From: Mercurialis annua
Lineage: Eukaryota; Streptophyta; Magnoliopsida; Malpighiales; Euphorbiaceae
DNA length: 64,000 bases
Reading direction: 5' to 3'
NCBI RefSeq assembly: GCF_937616625.2
Contig: NC_065573.1
Span: 9,749,001 to 9,813,000, forward strand
Shown piece by piece: positions 1 through 10,360 of this stretch (positions are counted from its first letter, which is position 1; every line of letters begins with the position of its first letter). A program made the position numbers and the translations under genes. Below the pieces are notes generated by a model. That model searched no databases, had not been told where the DNA came from, and saw only the letters and a program-made list of their open reading frames with translations.

Positions 1-255
1 GTTTCTAAACGTCTCTCTGCTCCAATTTTCTGTAAGTAAGGTATAGTTATATATGTTTGTTTCTCTTCATATCCAGCCATAAAAGCATAAGGGTATGCTC
101 TTCACTTGCCTCTCCTGAGGATCCTGTGAATCAAAACCTTGTGTCAAAAACATGGTAATGCGATAAATTTCAACAGATACTAAGAGGACATGTCGGTTGA
201 TAAAATGCCCGCGGTGAGGCTGTGATCCTGGCTAGTCATACATGTAATCTGTAAA
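1..255. other. Non-satellite flank at the array edge; unrecognised sequence
   Basis: This stretch has no match to the 99-bp monomer and none to the LTR element next to it. It is AT-rich and looks like ordinary plant intergenic or intronic DNA. One plus-strand frame stays open from about 36 to 161 and includes the residues SPEDPVNQNLVSKTW before a TAA stop. A pyrimidine-rich stretch ending in CAG lies at about 60-76, and a GT follows the open part at about 160, so a small exon is conceivable. I do not recognise the peptide, see no start codon in a convincing context, and treat the exon idea as weak. The satellite begins abruptly at about 256. Confidence 0.4.
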
Positions 256-345
256 GTGATAATAGATTAGTAAGTCGCGTCTCAAGTCTCTTTAACGCGT
301 CGTATCGATTACCATGCTTTTGTCGTGTCACAAGTCTATCTAACA
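256..345 (+). repeat. Satellite fragment left of the LTR element
   Basis: This is an isolated piece of the same satellite that fills the rest of the window, in the same orientation. It starts at a GTGATAATAGATTAGTA block, runs through GTCGCGTCTCAAGTCTC and CGCGTCGTATCGATTACC, and includes one 48-bp-type junction (ACCATGCTTTTGTCG). It stops in CTATCTAACA directly against the TG end of the LTR at 346. It shows that the retroelement lies inside the array and that the true array edge is near 256, not at 2537. Confidence 0.85.
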
Positions 346-767
346 TGAAATCCCTAAATAGCTATCTTAGAGGGGGGTGAATAAGGTTTAGTGAGTAATT
401 AAAATTTAGTAGGAGTTTAAGAGAAGAGAAATTGACACAAACAATTTAGAGTGGTTCGGATCACAAATCAATCCTACTCCACTACTCAATCAAAGATTGA
501 GATTTTAGAATTCACTAATGGATTGTGCTTTAAAGCTAAACACAAACTTTACAAAAAGAGATTTCCAAGAGATAATCTCAAACTCACAATATGTTTTTCT
601 AAGGATAAACTACAACACTAATGATTGAATCACAATGATTAATCAATCAACAAAGAGAATAAGCTATCAATAATTGATGCACAATAAATGTAGAGAGAAT
701 AAATTGAATGCTTGAGTATTTTTTTGTTGCTGGAGTGTCTAACCTCATAAATGAGGTAGACAATGGG

Positions 768-775
768 TATTTATA
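768..775 (-). promoter_or_regulatory. Putative TATA box of the LTR promoter
   Basis: The minus strand reads GGGGTTATAAATACCC, a good plant TATA element (TATAAATA). It sits about 510 bp into the LTR, between the CpG-rich upstream part and an AT-rich downstream part. In LTR retrotransposons transcription starts roughly 25-35 bp downstream, which would put the U3/R boundary near 735-745. Activity is inferred, not shown. Confidence 0.6.
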
Positions 776-838
776 ACCCCAACAACTTACCCTTGAGACT
801 TCTAGAACAAAACAAAAGTTTTGATGAAAAAGCAACTG

Positions 839-1121
839 TCGCGCCCGCTACTCCCCAGGGTCGCGCCCGCGACTCCTCTGTTGCTCTGAAAAACCGGCTG
901 ACAGGTGCCACATGGCACCTCTTCATAGGGGTATTCAAATATGACCGTTGAGGGAATGTAACGGAAATAAAGATCGCGCCCGCTACTCCCTAGGGTCGCG
1001 CCCGCGACTTGTCTGAAGAAACAAAGGTTTATGATGCTGTCTTGTCGCGTCTGTGAAGGTGTATGATCGCGCCTGCGACTGATAAGTCGCGCCCGCGACT
1101 ACCTAAGGGTAGCGGGCGCGA
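839..1121. repeat. CpG-rich repeats and palindromes in U3 of the LTR
   Basis: A 14-bp motif TCGCGCCCGC(T/G)ACT recurs at 839, 861, 974, 996, 1067 (one change) and 1087, with an inverted copy of its first 11 bases at 1111-1121. The GACT version forms a 16-bp palindrome, AGTCGCG-CC-CGCGACT, at 1085-1100. Pairs of copies are separated by CCCCAGGG or CCCTAGGG, so the cluster itself arose by duplication. Sirevirus LTRs are known to carry CpG-rich, palindromic repeat motifs upstream of the TATA box, and the layout here agrees. A role in transcription or methylation is inference. Confidence 0.75.
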
Positions 1122-1287
1122 AACCTTCCTGTTTCTCAAGGATACCCGATTTTTCGATTCTCGCTAGAAGGCTCCGATTCAACCCGTGATGGTTTCTATA
1201 TGTTCCTACATACTAATAAACATGATTAGACTCTTTAAATTGATTGTCTAACTCAAAATTAGGGTTCAAATGGGACTTGATCCAACA

Positions 1288-1301
1288 ATCTCCCCCTTTT
1301 T
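1288..1301 (-). promoter_or_regulatory. Polypurine tract adjoining the 3' LTR
   Basis: On the minus strand AAAAAGGGGGAGAT lies immediately before the LTR's TGTTGG. This is the classic plus-strand primer site for reverse transcription and matches the familiar Sirevirus form AAAAAGGGGGAGATTGTTGG. It fixes the element's orientation as minus. Confidence 0.9.
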
Positions 1302-1360
1302 GATTTTGACAATCAATTTACGGAAATGGCTAAGTTTGTGGGAGTTCAAATGAGCTTTGG

Positions 1361-1370
1361 CTCCCCCTCA
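1361..1370 (-). promoter_or_regulatory. Extra PPT-like purine run (second)
   Basis: The minus strand reads TGAGGGGGAG, 60-70 bp upstream of the functional polypurine tract. Multiple PPT-like copies ahead of the 3' LTR are a reported Sirevirus feature. Here it supports the lineage call. Confidence 0.6.
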
Positions 1371-1496
1371 CTTTATGCACAAGAAATTTAAATAAATTAA
1401 GGCAAGCATAAAGTAAATACGATTTTAAAAACTTAGTCATTTGAGAAAAATTTGCACTTTTTGAGAGATATGAAAAACAATATAGAAAGGCAAATA

Positions 1497-1510
1497 TCTC
1501 TCCCCCTTTG
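1497..1510 (-). promoter_or_regulatory. Extra PPT-like purine run (third)
   Basis: The minus strand reads CAAAGGGGGAGAGA, preceded by TTTTTGATCTTGA, closely echoing the arrangement at the functional tract (TTTTTGATTTTGAC in plus orientation). It looks like a duplicated PPT region. Confidence 0.65.
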
Positions 1511-1721
1511 TCAAGATCAAAAAGAGTGAAAGGCAAACATCAAAAGAAATAACTAAATAAATACAAGAGAAGTAAGCAAGAAAAGCATAATGGATTAACA
1601 GTAGAGAAACATACAAACATGTATCCTATTACTTGATGGAATACAAGGCATTTTTGGTATATAAAAAATGCAAAGTTGTGAAAAATGCAAGAAAAATATG
1701 AAATGCATATGAGATGGAGCT

Positions 1722-2536
1722 TCAAAGGTCACTTTCGCTCACAACTTCTTCTTCATCATCATGTCCTTGAACCAATGGAGGAGATTGAGGACCAAAATGA
1801 TCATCCATTCTTGTACCGAGGAACCTTATGTTTTGATCAACGGTATCAAACCTCGTATCAATTTGGTTAAAACGATTTCCCACATTCGTTTCAAACAAGG
1901 TCATCCTTCCATACATGTGAGAAAGGAGTTGAAAGGTGTCCATACCGGGAGGTGGTTGGGGATAGGCTTGTGGGTCTTCCATAGGAAGAAAAGGAGGTTG
2001 ATCCATTGCCGCTTGCACTTGTTCTTGAAGTTGCTCTACATTTCTCCCTAACCCGCCTCTTCGCCTTTTGGCAAGTCTCTCAATGTGAGTTTGCATCAAA
2101 TTTTCTCCAAGGAGATAAATAAAGTGAGAACCATCATCATAAAAGGCCTTCCAATTGTTGACCCAAAAATCCAAATTGAGAAGATCCGCATTCCATTTGT
2201 AAACTTTTTCTTGAAGGGTGCGGATGCCCGGAGTCCAAGCCGAAGAACGCTTAACCAAGGCCATAACAAAAGCACCACAACGAAGAGTTCCCTTTCTTGC
2301 CACCAATCCATCCAAGTGACACATGAAGTGATAGGCACAAGACATCTTTATGCCCTTCTCAACTGTAAGAAAACAAGATCTTTCAAAGGCATTTTATCAT
2401 TTCCATCATGCCTACAATTGATGGTATGTGTGATAATACGATGAAAAATGAAAAGATGAAGCGATTTGATAGACCGAGCCGTTGCCTTCTTGGAATCATA
2501 ATTGTCATCCGTGCTTATTTCCGCCCAAAATTCTTT
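1722..2536 (-). pseudogene. Downstream (env-position) ORF of the Sirevirus, frameshifted and 5'-truncated
   Basis: Two minus-strand frames belong together: 2348 to about 2536, then 1722-2345. The upstream frame ends in LQLRRA and a TAA at 2348-2350. Homologous-looking sequence carries on in another frame through the ATG at 2343-2345, so a small frameshift lies near 2350. The remnant has about 270 codons and has lost its N-terminal part at the satellite junction. The first part contains HLFIFHRIITHTINCRHD, which resembles the plant transposon-associated domain often annotated 'putative plant transposon protein' (my recollection of that family, not searched). The end has a proline-rich stretch (PPFLPMEDPQAYPQPPPG), a likely coiled coil (about residues 140-185 of the second frame) and an acidic tail (DDEEEVVSESDL). 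It is in the same sense as the LTR and sits between pol and the PPT, where SIRE-type elements carry an extra or env-like ORF. Its function in the element is unknown. Confidence 0.65.
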
Positions 2537-2545
2537 AGTATGTCG
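2530..2545. other. Retrotransposon-satellite junction
   Basis: Element coding sequence (encoding KEFWAEIS on the minus strand) passes directly into satellite TTAGTATGTCGCGTC. The bases TTAG could belong to either side, so a short microhomology is possible. The satellite does not resume in the phase at which it stopped at 345: about 27 bp ending in CTATCTAAC is present on both sides. This is therefore not a clean insertion with a short target-site duplication. A deletion or recombination has removed the 5' part of the element. Confidence 0.7.
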
Positions 2546-3060
2546 CGTCAAAAGACTATCTAACGCGTCGTTCCGATTACCTAAGCATCATTAGGCTATA
2601 TTATGCAAAGTGTGTGTGAAAGTGACGCTAAATTAGTATGTAGCGTCTCAAGTCTCTTTAATGTGTCATTCCGATTACTAAAGCATGGTTAGGTTATATT
2701 ACGCAAAGTCTGCGTAAAAGTGACGCTAGATTAGTACGGCGTGTCTCAAGTCTCTTTAACGCGTCGTTTTTATTACAATGCTTATGTCGCGTCACAAGTC
2801 TCTCTAACGCGTCGTTCTAATTACTAAGCATGGCTGAGTTATATTACGCAAAGTGTGCGTGAAAAGTGACACTAGATTAATATGTCGCATCACAAGTCTG
2901 TCTAGCGCGTCACCTAAGCATCATTAGGCTATATTACGCAAACTGTGCGTGAAAAGTGACGCTAAATTAGTATCTCGCATTTCAAGTCTCTTTAACGCGT
3001 CGTTTGATTACCATGCTTATGTCCCGTCTCAAGTCTCTATAACTCGTCGTTCCGATTACC

Positions 3061-6000
3061 TAAGCATGGTGAGTAAAAAGTGACGCTAAATTAGTATGGC
3101 GCGTCTCAATTCACTTCAACGCGTCGTTCAGATAACCTAAGCATGGTTAGGTTATATTACGCAAAGTGTGCGTAAAAAGTGACTCTAGATTAGTATGGCG
3201 TGTTTCATCTCTCTTTAACGCGTCGTTTTGATTACCATGCTTATGTCCCGTCTCAAGTCTCTCTAACGCGTCGTTCCGATTACCTAAGTATGGTTAGGTT
3301 ATATTACACAAAGTGTGCGTGAAAAGTGACGCTAGATTATTATGTCGCGTCACAAGTCTCTTTAAAACGTCGTTCCGATTACCTAAGCATGGTGAGGTTA
3401 CACTATGCAAAGTCTGTGTAAAACGTGACGCAAGATTAGTATGGCATGACTCAAGTCTCTTTAACGCGTTGTTTTGATTACCATGCTTATGTCGCGTCTC
3501 AAGCCTCTCTAACGCGTCGTTCCGATTACCTAAGCATGGTTTAGTTATATTACGCAAAGTGTGCGTGAAAAGTGATGCTTGATTTGTCGCGTCTCGAGTC
3601 TCTATAATGCGTCGTTCCGATTACCTAAGAATGGTTAGGTTATATTACGCAAAGTGTGCGTGAAAAGTGACAATAGATTAGTATGTCGCGTCTAAAGTCT
3701 CTTTAACGCGTCGTTCCGATTACCAAAGCTTGGTTATGTTATATTACACCAAGTGCGCGTTAGAAGTGTTGCTAGATTAGTATGTCGCGTCACAAGTCTC
3801 GTTAACGCGTTGTTACGATTACCTAAGCATGCTTAAGTTATACTACGCAGTGTGCGTAAAAAGTGACGCTAGATTAATGTGGCGCGTCTCAAGTCTTTTT
3901 AACGCATCGTTTCGATTCCATGCTTATGTCACGCTATAATTCTCTCTAACACATCGTTCTGATTTCCAAAGCATGGTTAGGTTATATTACACATAGTGTG
4001 CATGAAAAGTGACAATAGATTAGTATGTTGCGTTGCAAGTCTCTTTAGCATGTCGTTCCGATTACCTAAGTATAGTTATGTAAGTTCTCGTTAAAAGTGT
4101 CGCTAGATTAGTATATCGCGTTACAATTCTCTTTAACGCGTTGTTACGATTACCTAAGCATGGTTAGGTTATATTACGCAAAGTGTGCGTAAAATACACG
4201 TTACATTAGTATGGCACGTCTACAGTCTCTCTAACGCGTCATTTCGATTACCATACTTATGTCACGTTACAAGTCTCTCTAACACGTCGTTCCGATTACC
4301 TAAGCATGGTTAGGTTATATTACGCAAAATGTGCGTGAAAAATGATAATTGATTAATATGTCGTGTCTCAAGTCTCTTTAACGCGTCGTTCCTATTATCT
4401 AAGCATGGTTAGGTTATTTTACGCAAATTGTGCGTGAAAAGTGACGCTAGATTAGTATGTCGCGTTTCAAGTCTCTTTAACGTGTCGTTCGGATTACCTA
4501 TGCATGGTTAGGTTATATTACGCAATGTGTGCGTGAAAACTGTCGCTAGGTTAGTATGTCGCGTCTCAAGCCTCTTTAACGCGTCGTTCCGGTTACCTAA
4601 GCATGGTTAGATTATATTACGCAAAGTGTGCGTAAAAAGTTACGGTAGATTAGTATGTTGTGTCTCAAGTCTCTTTAACGCGTCGTTCCAATTACCTAAG
4701 CATGGTTAGGTTATATTACGCAAAGAGTGCGTAAAAAAGTGACACTAGATTAGTATGGCGCGTTTCAAGTCTCTTTGACGTGTTGTTTCGATTTCCATGC
4801 ATATGTCGCGTCACAAGTGTCTCTAACGCGTCGTTCTGATTACCTAAGCATGGTTAGGTTAGATTAACCAAAGTGTGCGTAAAACGTGACGCTGGATTAG
4901 TATGTCGCGACTCAAGTCTCTTTAACGCGTCGTTTCGATTACCAAAGCATGGTTAGGTTATATTAGGCAAAGTGTGCGTGAAAAGTAACGTTAGATTAGT
5001 ATGGCGCGTCCTATGTCTCTTTAATGCATCGTTCCGATTACCTAAGCATGGTTAGGTTATACTACGCAAAGTGTGCGTGAAAAGTTACACTAGATTAGTA
5101 TGTCACGTCGCAAGTCTATTTAACGCGTCGTTCCGATTACCTAAGCATGGTTAGGTTATTTTACACAAAGTATGCGTGAAAAGTGACGCAAGATTAGTAT
5201 GTCGGGTCTCAAGTCTCTTTAACGCGTCGTTCCGATTACCTAAGCATGGTTATGTTATATTACTCCAAGTGCGCGTTAAAAGAGTCGCTAGATTAGTATG
5301 TCACGTCACAAGTCTCTTTAACGAGTCGTTATGATTACCTATGCATGGTTAAGTAATACTACCAAAAGTGTGCGTCAAAAGTGACGCTAGATTAGTATGA
5401 CGCGTCTCAAATTATTTAAACGTGTCGTTCTGCGTAAAAAGTGACGCTAGATTAGTATGGCGCGTCTCAAGTCTCTTTAACGCATCGTTTCGATTACCAT
5501 GCTTATGTCACGTTACAAGTCTCTCTAACAAATCGTTCTGATTACCAAAGCATGTTTAGGTTAACGCAAAGTGTGCGTGAAAATTGATAGTAAATTAGTA
5601 TGTCGCGTCTCAAGTCTCTTTAACGCGTCGTTTCGATTACCTAAGTATGGTTAGGTTATTGTACACAGAGTGAGCGTGAAAAGTGTCGCTTGATTAGCAT
5701 GTCGCGTCTCAAGTCTCTTTAACGCGTCATTCCGATTACCTAAGAATGGCTAGGTTATCTTACGCAAAGTGTGCGTGAAAAGTGACGCTAGATTAGTATG
5801 TCGCGTCTCAAGTCTCTTTAACGCGTCGTTCCGATTACCTAAGCATGGTTATGTTATATTACGCCAAGTGCACGTTTAAAGTGTCGCTAGATTAGTATCT
5901 CGCATCACAAGTTCCTTTAACGCGTTGTTACAATTACCTAAGCATGGTTAAGTTATATTACGCAAAGTGTGTATAAAAAGTAATGCTAGATTAGTATGGC

Positions 6001-8890
6001 GTGCCTCAAGTCTCTTAAACGCATCGTTTCAATTACCTAAGCATGGTTAGGTTATTTTATGCAAAGTGTGCATGAAAAGTGACGCTAGATTAGTATGTTG
6101 CATCTTAAGTCTCTTTAACGCGTCGTTCCGATTACCTAAGCATGGGTAGGTTATTTTACGTAAAGTGTGCGTGAAAAGTGACGCTAGATTAGTATGTTGC
6201 GTCTCAAGTCTCTTTAACACGTCGTACCGATTAACTAAGCATGGCTAGGTTATACTACGCAAAGAGTGTGTGAATAGTGACTCTAGATTAGTATGGCGCG
6301 TTTCGAGTCTCTTTAACGCGTCGTTTCGATTACCATGCTTATGTTGCTTAACAAGTGTCTCTGACGCGTCATTCTGATTACCAAAGCATGGTTAGGTTAT
6401 ATTATGCAAATTGTGCGTGAAAAGTGACAATAAATTAGTATGTCCTGCCTCAAGTCTCTTTAACACGTCGTTCTGATTACCTAAGCATGGATATGTTATA
6501 TTACGCCAAGTGCGCGTTAAAAGTGTCGCCAGATTAGTATGTCACGTCACAAGTCTCTTTAACGTGTTGTTACGGTTACATAAGCACGGTTAGGTTATAT
6601 TACGCAAAGTTTGTGTAAAAAGTGATGCTAGATTAGTATGTCGTGTCTCAAGTCTCTTTAACGCGTCGTTTCGATTACCATGCTTATGTTACATTACAAG
6701 TCTCTCTAACATGTCGTTCTGATTACCTAAGCATGGTTAGGTTATATTACGCAAAGTGTGCTTGATATGTGACAATAGATTAGTATATTGCGTCTCAAGT
6801 CTCTTTAATGCGTTGTTACGATAATCTCATCATTGTTAGGTATTTTACACAAATTGTGCGTGAAAAGTGACGCTATATTAGTTTGTCGTGTCTCAAGTCT
6901 CTTTAACGCGTCATTCCGATTACCTAAGCATGGTTAGGTTATATTACGCAATGTGTGCTTGAAAATTGTCGCTAGGTTAGTATGTCGCATCCCAAGTCTA
7001 TTTAACGCGTCGTTCCGATTATCTAAGCATGCTTAGGTCATATTACGCAAAGTGTGGGTGAAAATTGAAAAGTGACGCTAGATTAGTATTTCGCGTCTCA
7101 AGTCTCTTTACCGCGTCGTTCTGATTACCTAAGCATGGTGAGATTATAATAAGTAAAGAGGGGTTAAAAAGTGACGCTAGATTAGTATGGCGCGTCTCAA
7201 GTCTCCTTAACACGTCGTTCCGATTACCTAAGCATGGTTAAGTTATATTACGCAATGTGTGCGTGAAAACTGCTGCTAGGTTAGTATGTCGCGTCTCAAG
7301 TCTCTTTTACGCGTCGTTCCGATTAGCAAGGCATGGTTAGGTTATATTACGCAAAATGTGCGTGAAAAGTGACGCTAGATTAGTTTGTCGTGTCTCAAGT
7401 CTCTTTAATGCGTCGTTCCGATTACCTAAACTTGGTTAGGTTATTCTACGCAAAGCGTGCGTAAAGAGTGACGCTAGATTAGTATGGCGCGTTTCAAAAA
7501 TCTTTAACGCGTCATTTCGATTACCATGCTCATGTCGCGTCACAAGTGTCTCAAACGCGTCGTTCCGATTAACTAAGAAAAGTGTGCGTGAAAAGTGACA
7601 ATATATTAGTATGTCGCATCTCAAGTCGCTTTAAAGTGTTATTCTGATGACCTAGGCATGGTTAGGTTATTTTACGCAAAATGTGCGTGATAAGTGACGC
7701 TAGATTGGTATGTCGCTTCTCAAGTCCCTTTAACATGTGGTCCGATTACCTAAGCATTGTTAGGTTATATTACGCAAAGTGTGCGTGAAAAATGACCCTA
7801 GATTAGTATATCGCGTCTCAAGTATCTTTAACACGTCGTTTCGATTACCAAAGCATGGTTATGTTATATTACGCCAAGTGCGAGTTAAACGTATCGCTAG
7901 ATTAGTATGTCGCATCACTAGACTTTTTAACCCGTTGCTACGTTACCTAAATATGGTTAAGTTATAATACGCAAATTGTGCGTAAAAAGTGTCGTTAGAT
8001 TAGTATGGCACGACTTAAGTCTCTTTAACGCATTGTTTTGATTACCATGCATATGTCACATTACAAGTCTCTCTAACACATCGTTCCGATTACCATAGCA
8101 TGGTTAGGTTAAATACACAAAGTGTGCGTGAAAAGCGACAATTGATTAGTATGTCGCGTCACATGTCTCTTTAACCCGTCGTTCCAATTACCTAAGCATG
8201 GTTGGGTTATTTTACGCAAAGTGTGCGTGAAAAGTGATGCTAGATTAGTATGTCGTGTCACAAGTCTCTTTAACGGGTTGTTCCAATTATCCAAGCATGG
8301 TTTAGTTATATTATGCGATGTGTGCGTGAAAACTGTTTCTAGGTTAGTATGTCGCGTCTCAAGTCGCCTTAAAGGGTCGTTCTAATTACCTAATCATGGT
8401 TAGGTTATTTTACGCAAAGTGTGCGTAAAAACTGACGCTAGATTAGTATGTCGCGTCTCAAGACTCTTTAACGCGTCGTTTTGAATACCTAAGCATGGTT
8501 AGGTTATATTCCGCAAAGCGTGCGTCAAAAGTGATGCTTGATTAGTATGGCGCGTTTTAAGTCTCTTTAACGCGTCATTTCAATTAGCGTCGTTCTGATT
8601 ACCTAAGCATGGTTAGGTTATATTACGCAAAGTGTGCGTGAGAAGTGACGCTAGATTAGTATGTCGCATCTCAAGTCTCTTTAATGTGTGTTTCGATTAC
8701 CTAAGCATGGTTAGGTTATATTACGTAAAGTGTGCGTGAAAAGTGACGCTAGATTAGTATGCCGCCTCCTAAGTCTCTTTCACGCGTCGTTCCGATTACC
8801 TAAGCATGGTTTGACGCTAGATTACTATAGCGCGTCTCAAGTCTCTTTAACTCGTCGTTCCGATTACCTAAGCATGGATATCTTATATTA
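3061..8890 (+). repeat. Higher-order block L, copy 1
   Basis: Homologous to 20148-25880. Anchors: TAAGCATGGTGAGTAAAAA at 3061 and 20148 (offset 17087), CGCAATGTGTGCGTG at 4521 and 20739 (16218), AATAAGTAAAGAGGGG at about 7149 and 23359 (16210), GTCTCCTTAACACG at 7201 and 24199 (16998). The first step in offset marks about 872 bp (about 3650-4521) present only here. Confidence 0.85.
3476..3523 (+). repeat. Example of the 48-bp short satellite unit
   Basis: From GATTACCATGCTTATG to the next GATTACC is exactly 48 bp, against 99 bp for the full monomer. The unit keeps the first half (GTCGCGTC, AAG, CTCTCTAACGCGTCGTTCC) and lacks the second half from the TAAGCATGG palindrome to GATTAG. Further units of exactly 48 bp start at 6328 and 32472, and dozens more occur through the array, for example near 4794, 7523, 19875, 40670 and 59740; the one starting at 61436 is 44 bp. 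They usually carry TCACAAG and CTCTCTAAC where full monomers have TCTCAAG and CTCTTTAAC, so they form a sequence class and are not random truncations. Confidence 0.9.
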
Positions 8891-10360
8891 CGCATGGATA
8901 TCTAACCATGCTTATGTCACGTTACAAGTCTCTCTAACAAGTCGTTCTGATTACCAAAGCATGTTTAGGTTATATTACGCAAAGTGTGGGTGAAATTTGA
9001 CAATAAATTAGTATATATCGTGTCTCAAGTCTCTTTAACGCGTCGTTCCGATTACCTAAGCATGGTTAGGTTATTTTACGCACATTGTGCGTGAAAAGTG
9101 ACGTTAATTAGTATTTCGCGTCTCAAGTCTCTTTTACGTGTCGTTCCGATTACCTAAGCATGGTTAGGTCAGTATGTCGCGTCTCAAGCCTCTTTAACGC
9201 GTCGTTCCGATTACCTAAGCATGGTTAGATTATATTAAGCAAAGTGTGCGTGAAACGTTACAGTAGATTAGTATGTCGCGTCTCAAGTCTCTTTAACGCG
9301 TCGTTCCTATTACCTAAGCATGGTTAGGTTATATTACGCAAAGAGTGCGTAAAAAGTGACACTAGATTAGTATGGCGCGTTTCAAGTCTCTTTAACGCGT
9401 TGTATCAATTACCATGCTTATGTCGCGTCACAAGTGTCTCTAACGCGTCGTTCTGATTATCTAAGTATGGTTAGGTTAGATTAACCAAAGTGTGCGTGAA
9501 AAGTAACGCTAGATTAGTATGTCGCGTCTCAAGTCTCTTTAACGCGTCGTTCCAATTATCTAAGCATGGCTAGGTTATATTACGCAAAGTGTGCGTGAAA
9601 AGTGACGCTAGATTAGTATGTCACGTGCAAAGTCACTCTAACATGTGGTTCTTATTTCCTAAGCATGGTTAAGTTATATATCACAAAGTGTGCGTAAAAA
9701 GTGACGCTAGATTAGTATGTCGCGTCTCAAGTCTCTTTAACGCGTCGTTCTGATAATCTAAGCATGGTTAGGTTATATTACGCGAAGTGTGCGTGAAAAG
9801 TGACGCTAGATTAGTATGTCACGTGTAAAGTCTAACACGTTGTTCTAATTTCCTAAGCATGGTTAGGTTATATTACACAAAGTGTGCGTAAAAAGTGACG
9901 CTAGATTTGTATGTCGCGTCTCAAGTCTCTTTAACGCATTGTTCTGATAATCTAAGCATGGTTAGGTTATATTACGCCAGGGTTGCGTAAAAAGTGACGC
10001 TAGATTAGTATGGTGCATCTCAATGTTCTTTAACGCGTCGTTCCGATTACCTAAGCAGGGTTAGTTTATATTTAGCAACTTGTGCATGAAAAGTGAAGCT
10101 AGATTAGTATGTCGCGTATCAAGTCTTTGTAACGCGTCGTTTCGATTACCTAAGCATGGTTATGTTGATAATTAACAATAAATTAGTATGTCGTGTCTCA
10201 AGTAGATTTTTACGCGTTGTTCCTATTTCCTAAGAATGGTTAGGTTATATTACAAAAAGTGTGCGTGAAAAGTGAAGCTAGATTAGTACGTCGCGTCTCA
10301 AGTCTCTCTCTAATGCGCTGTTCCGATTTCTAAGCATGGTTAGGTTATATTACGCAAAGT

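Larger units (their letters stand above)
346..1287 (-). mobile_element. LTR of a Sirevirus-type Ty1/copia retrotransposon (3' LTR, 942 bp)
   Basis: Read on the minus strand, the element starts TGTTGGATCAAGTCCC at 1287, right after a polypurine tract, and ends GGATTTCA at 346. These are the TG...CA termini expected of an LTR. Near its 3' end it contains GTGATCCGAACCACTC and then TTCACCCCCCTCTAAGATAG, sequence typical of plant SIRE/Maximus LTRs. A TATA box and a CpG-rich U3 are listed separately. Because the polypurine tract abuts it, this is the 3' LTR; the 5' LTR, gag, protease, integrase, RT and RNase H are all absent from the window. The base run outside its left end is TAACA, but no matching target-site duplication can be seen because the other side of the element is lost. 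Short ORFs on either strand here are noise. Confidence 0.88.
1302..1721 (-). mobile_element. 3' non-coding region of the retrotransposon
   Basis: This is AT-rich internal sequence between the downstream ORF and the polypurine tract. Apart from the two extra PPT-like runs it holds nothing recognisable. The short minus-strand open frames here (1330-1536 and 1540-1725) have biased, low-complexity translations and no family resemblance, so I do not call them genes. Confidence 0.7.

Noticed and set aside
36..161. Possible small exon in the left flank
   Set aside because: The frame is short, the peptide is unrecognised, and the splice-like signals would leave an intron of about 45 bp, too short for plants. 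It is kept only as a note in the flank entry.
341..345. TAACA as target-site duplication of the LTR element
   Set aside because: The other element end is missing, and the right-hand satellite reads TAACGC at the matching phase. No duplication can be shown.
763..951. 62-residue plus-strand ORF
   Set aside because: It lies inside the LTR across the TATA region and the GC palindromes, antisense to the element, with no recognisable content.
1761..2444. Plus-strand ORFs of 96 and 119 residues
   Set aside because: They are shadows of the minus-strand retroelement ORF; codon pattern and recognisable motifs belong to the minus strand.
3294..3557. Minus-strand ORF with NRNDALKRLETRH repeats, looking like a repeat protein
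   Set aside because: It is the antisense reading of the satellite; the 33-residue period comes from the DNA repeat, and similar frames appear at random along the array.
8730..8993. 87-residue ORF repeated exactly in position at 12428-12691
   Set aside because: It is satellite read in an open frame and is copied because the 3.7-kb block is duplicated. There is no domain, and nothing suggests a promoter or start context.
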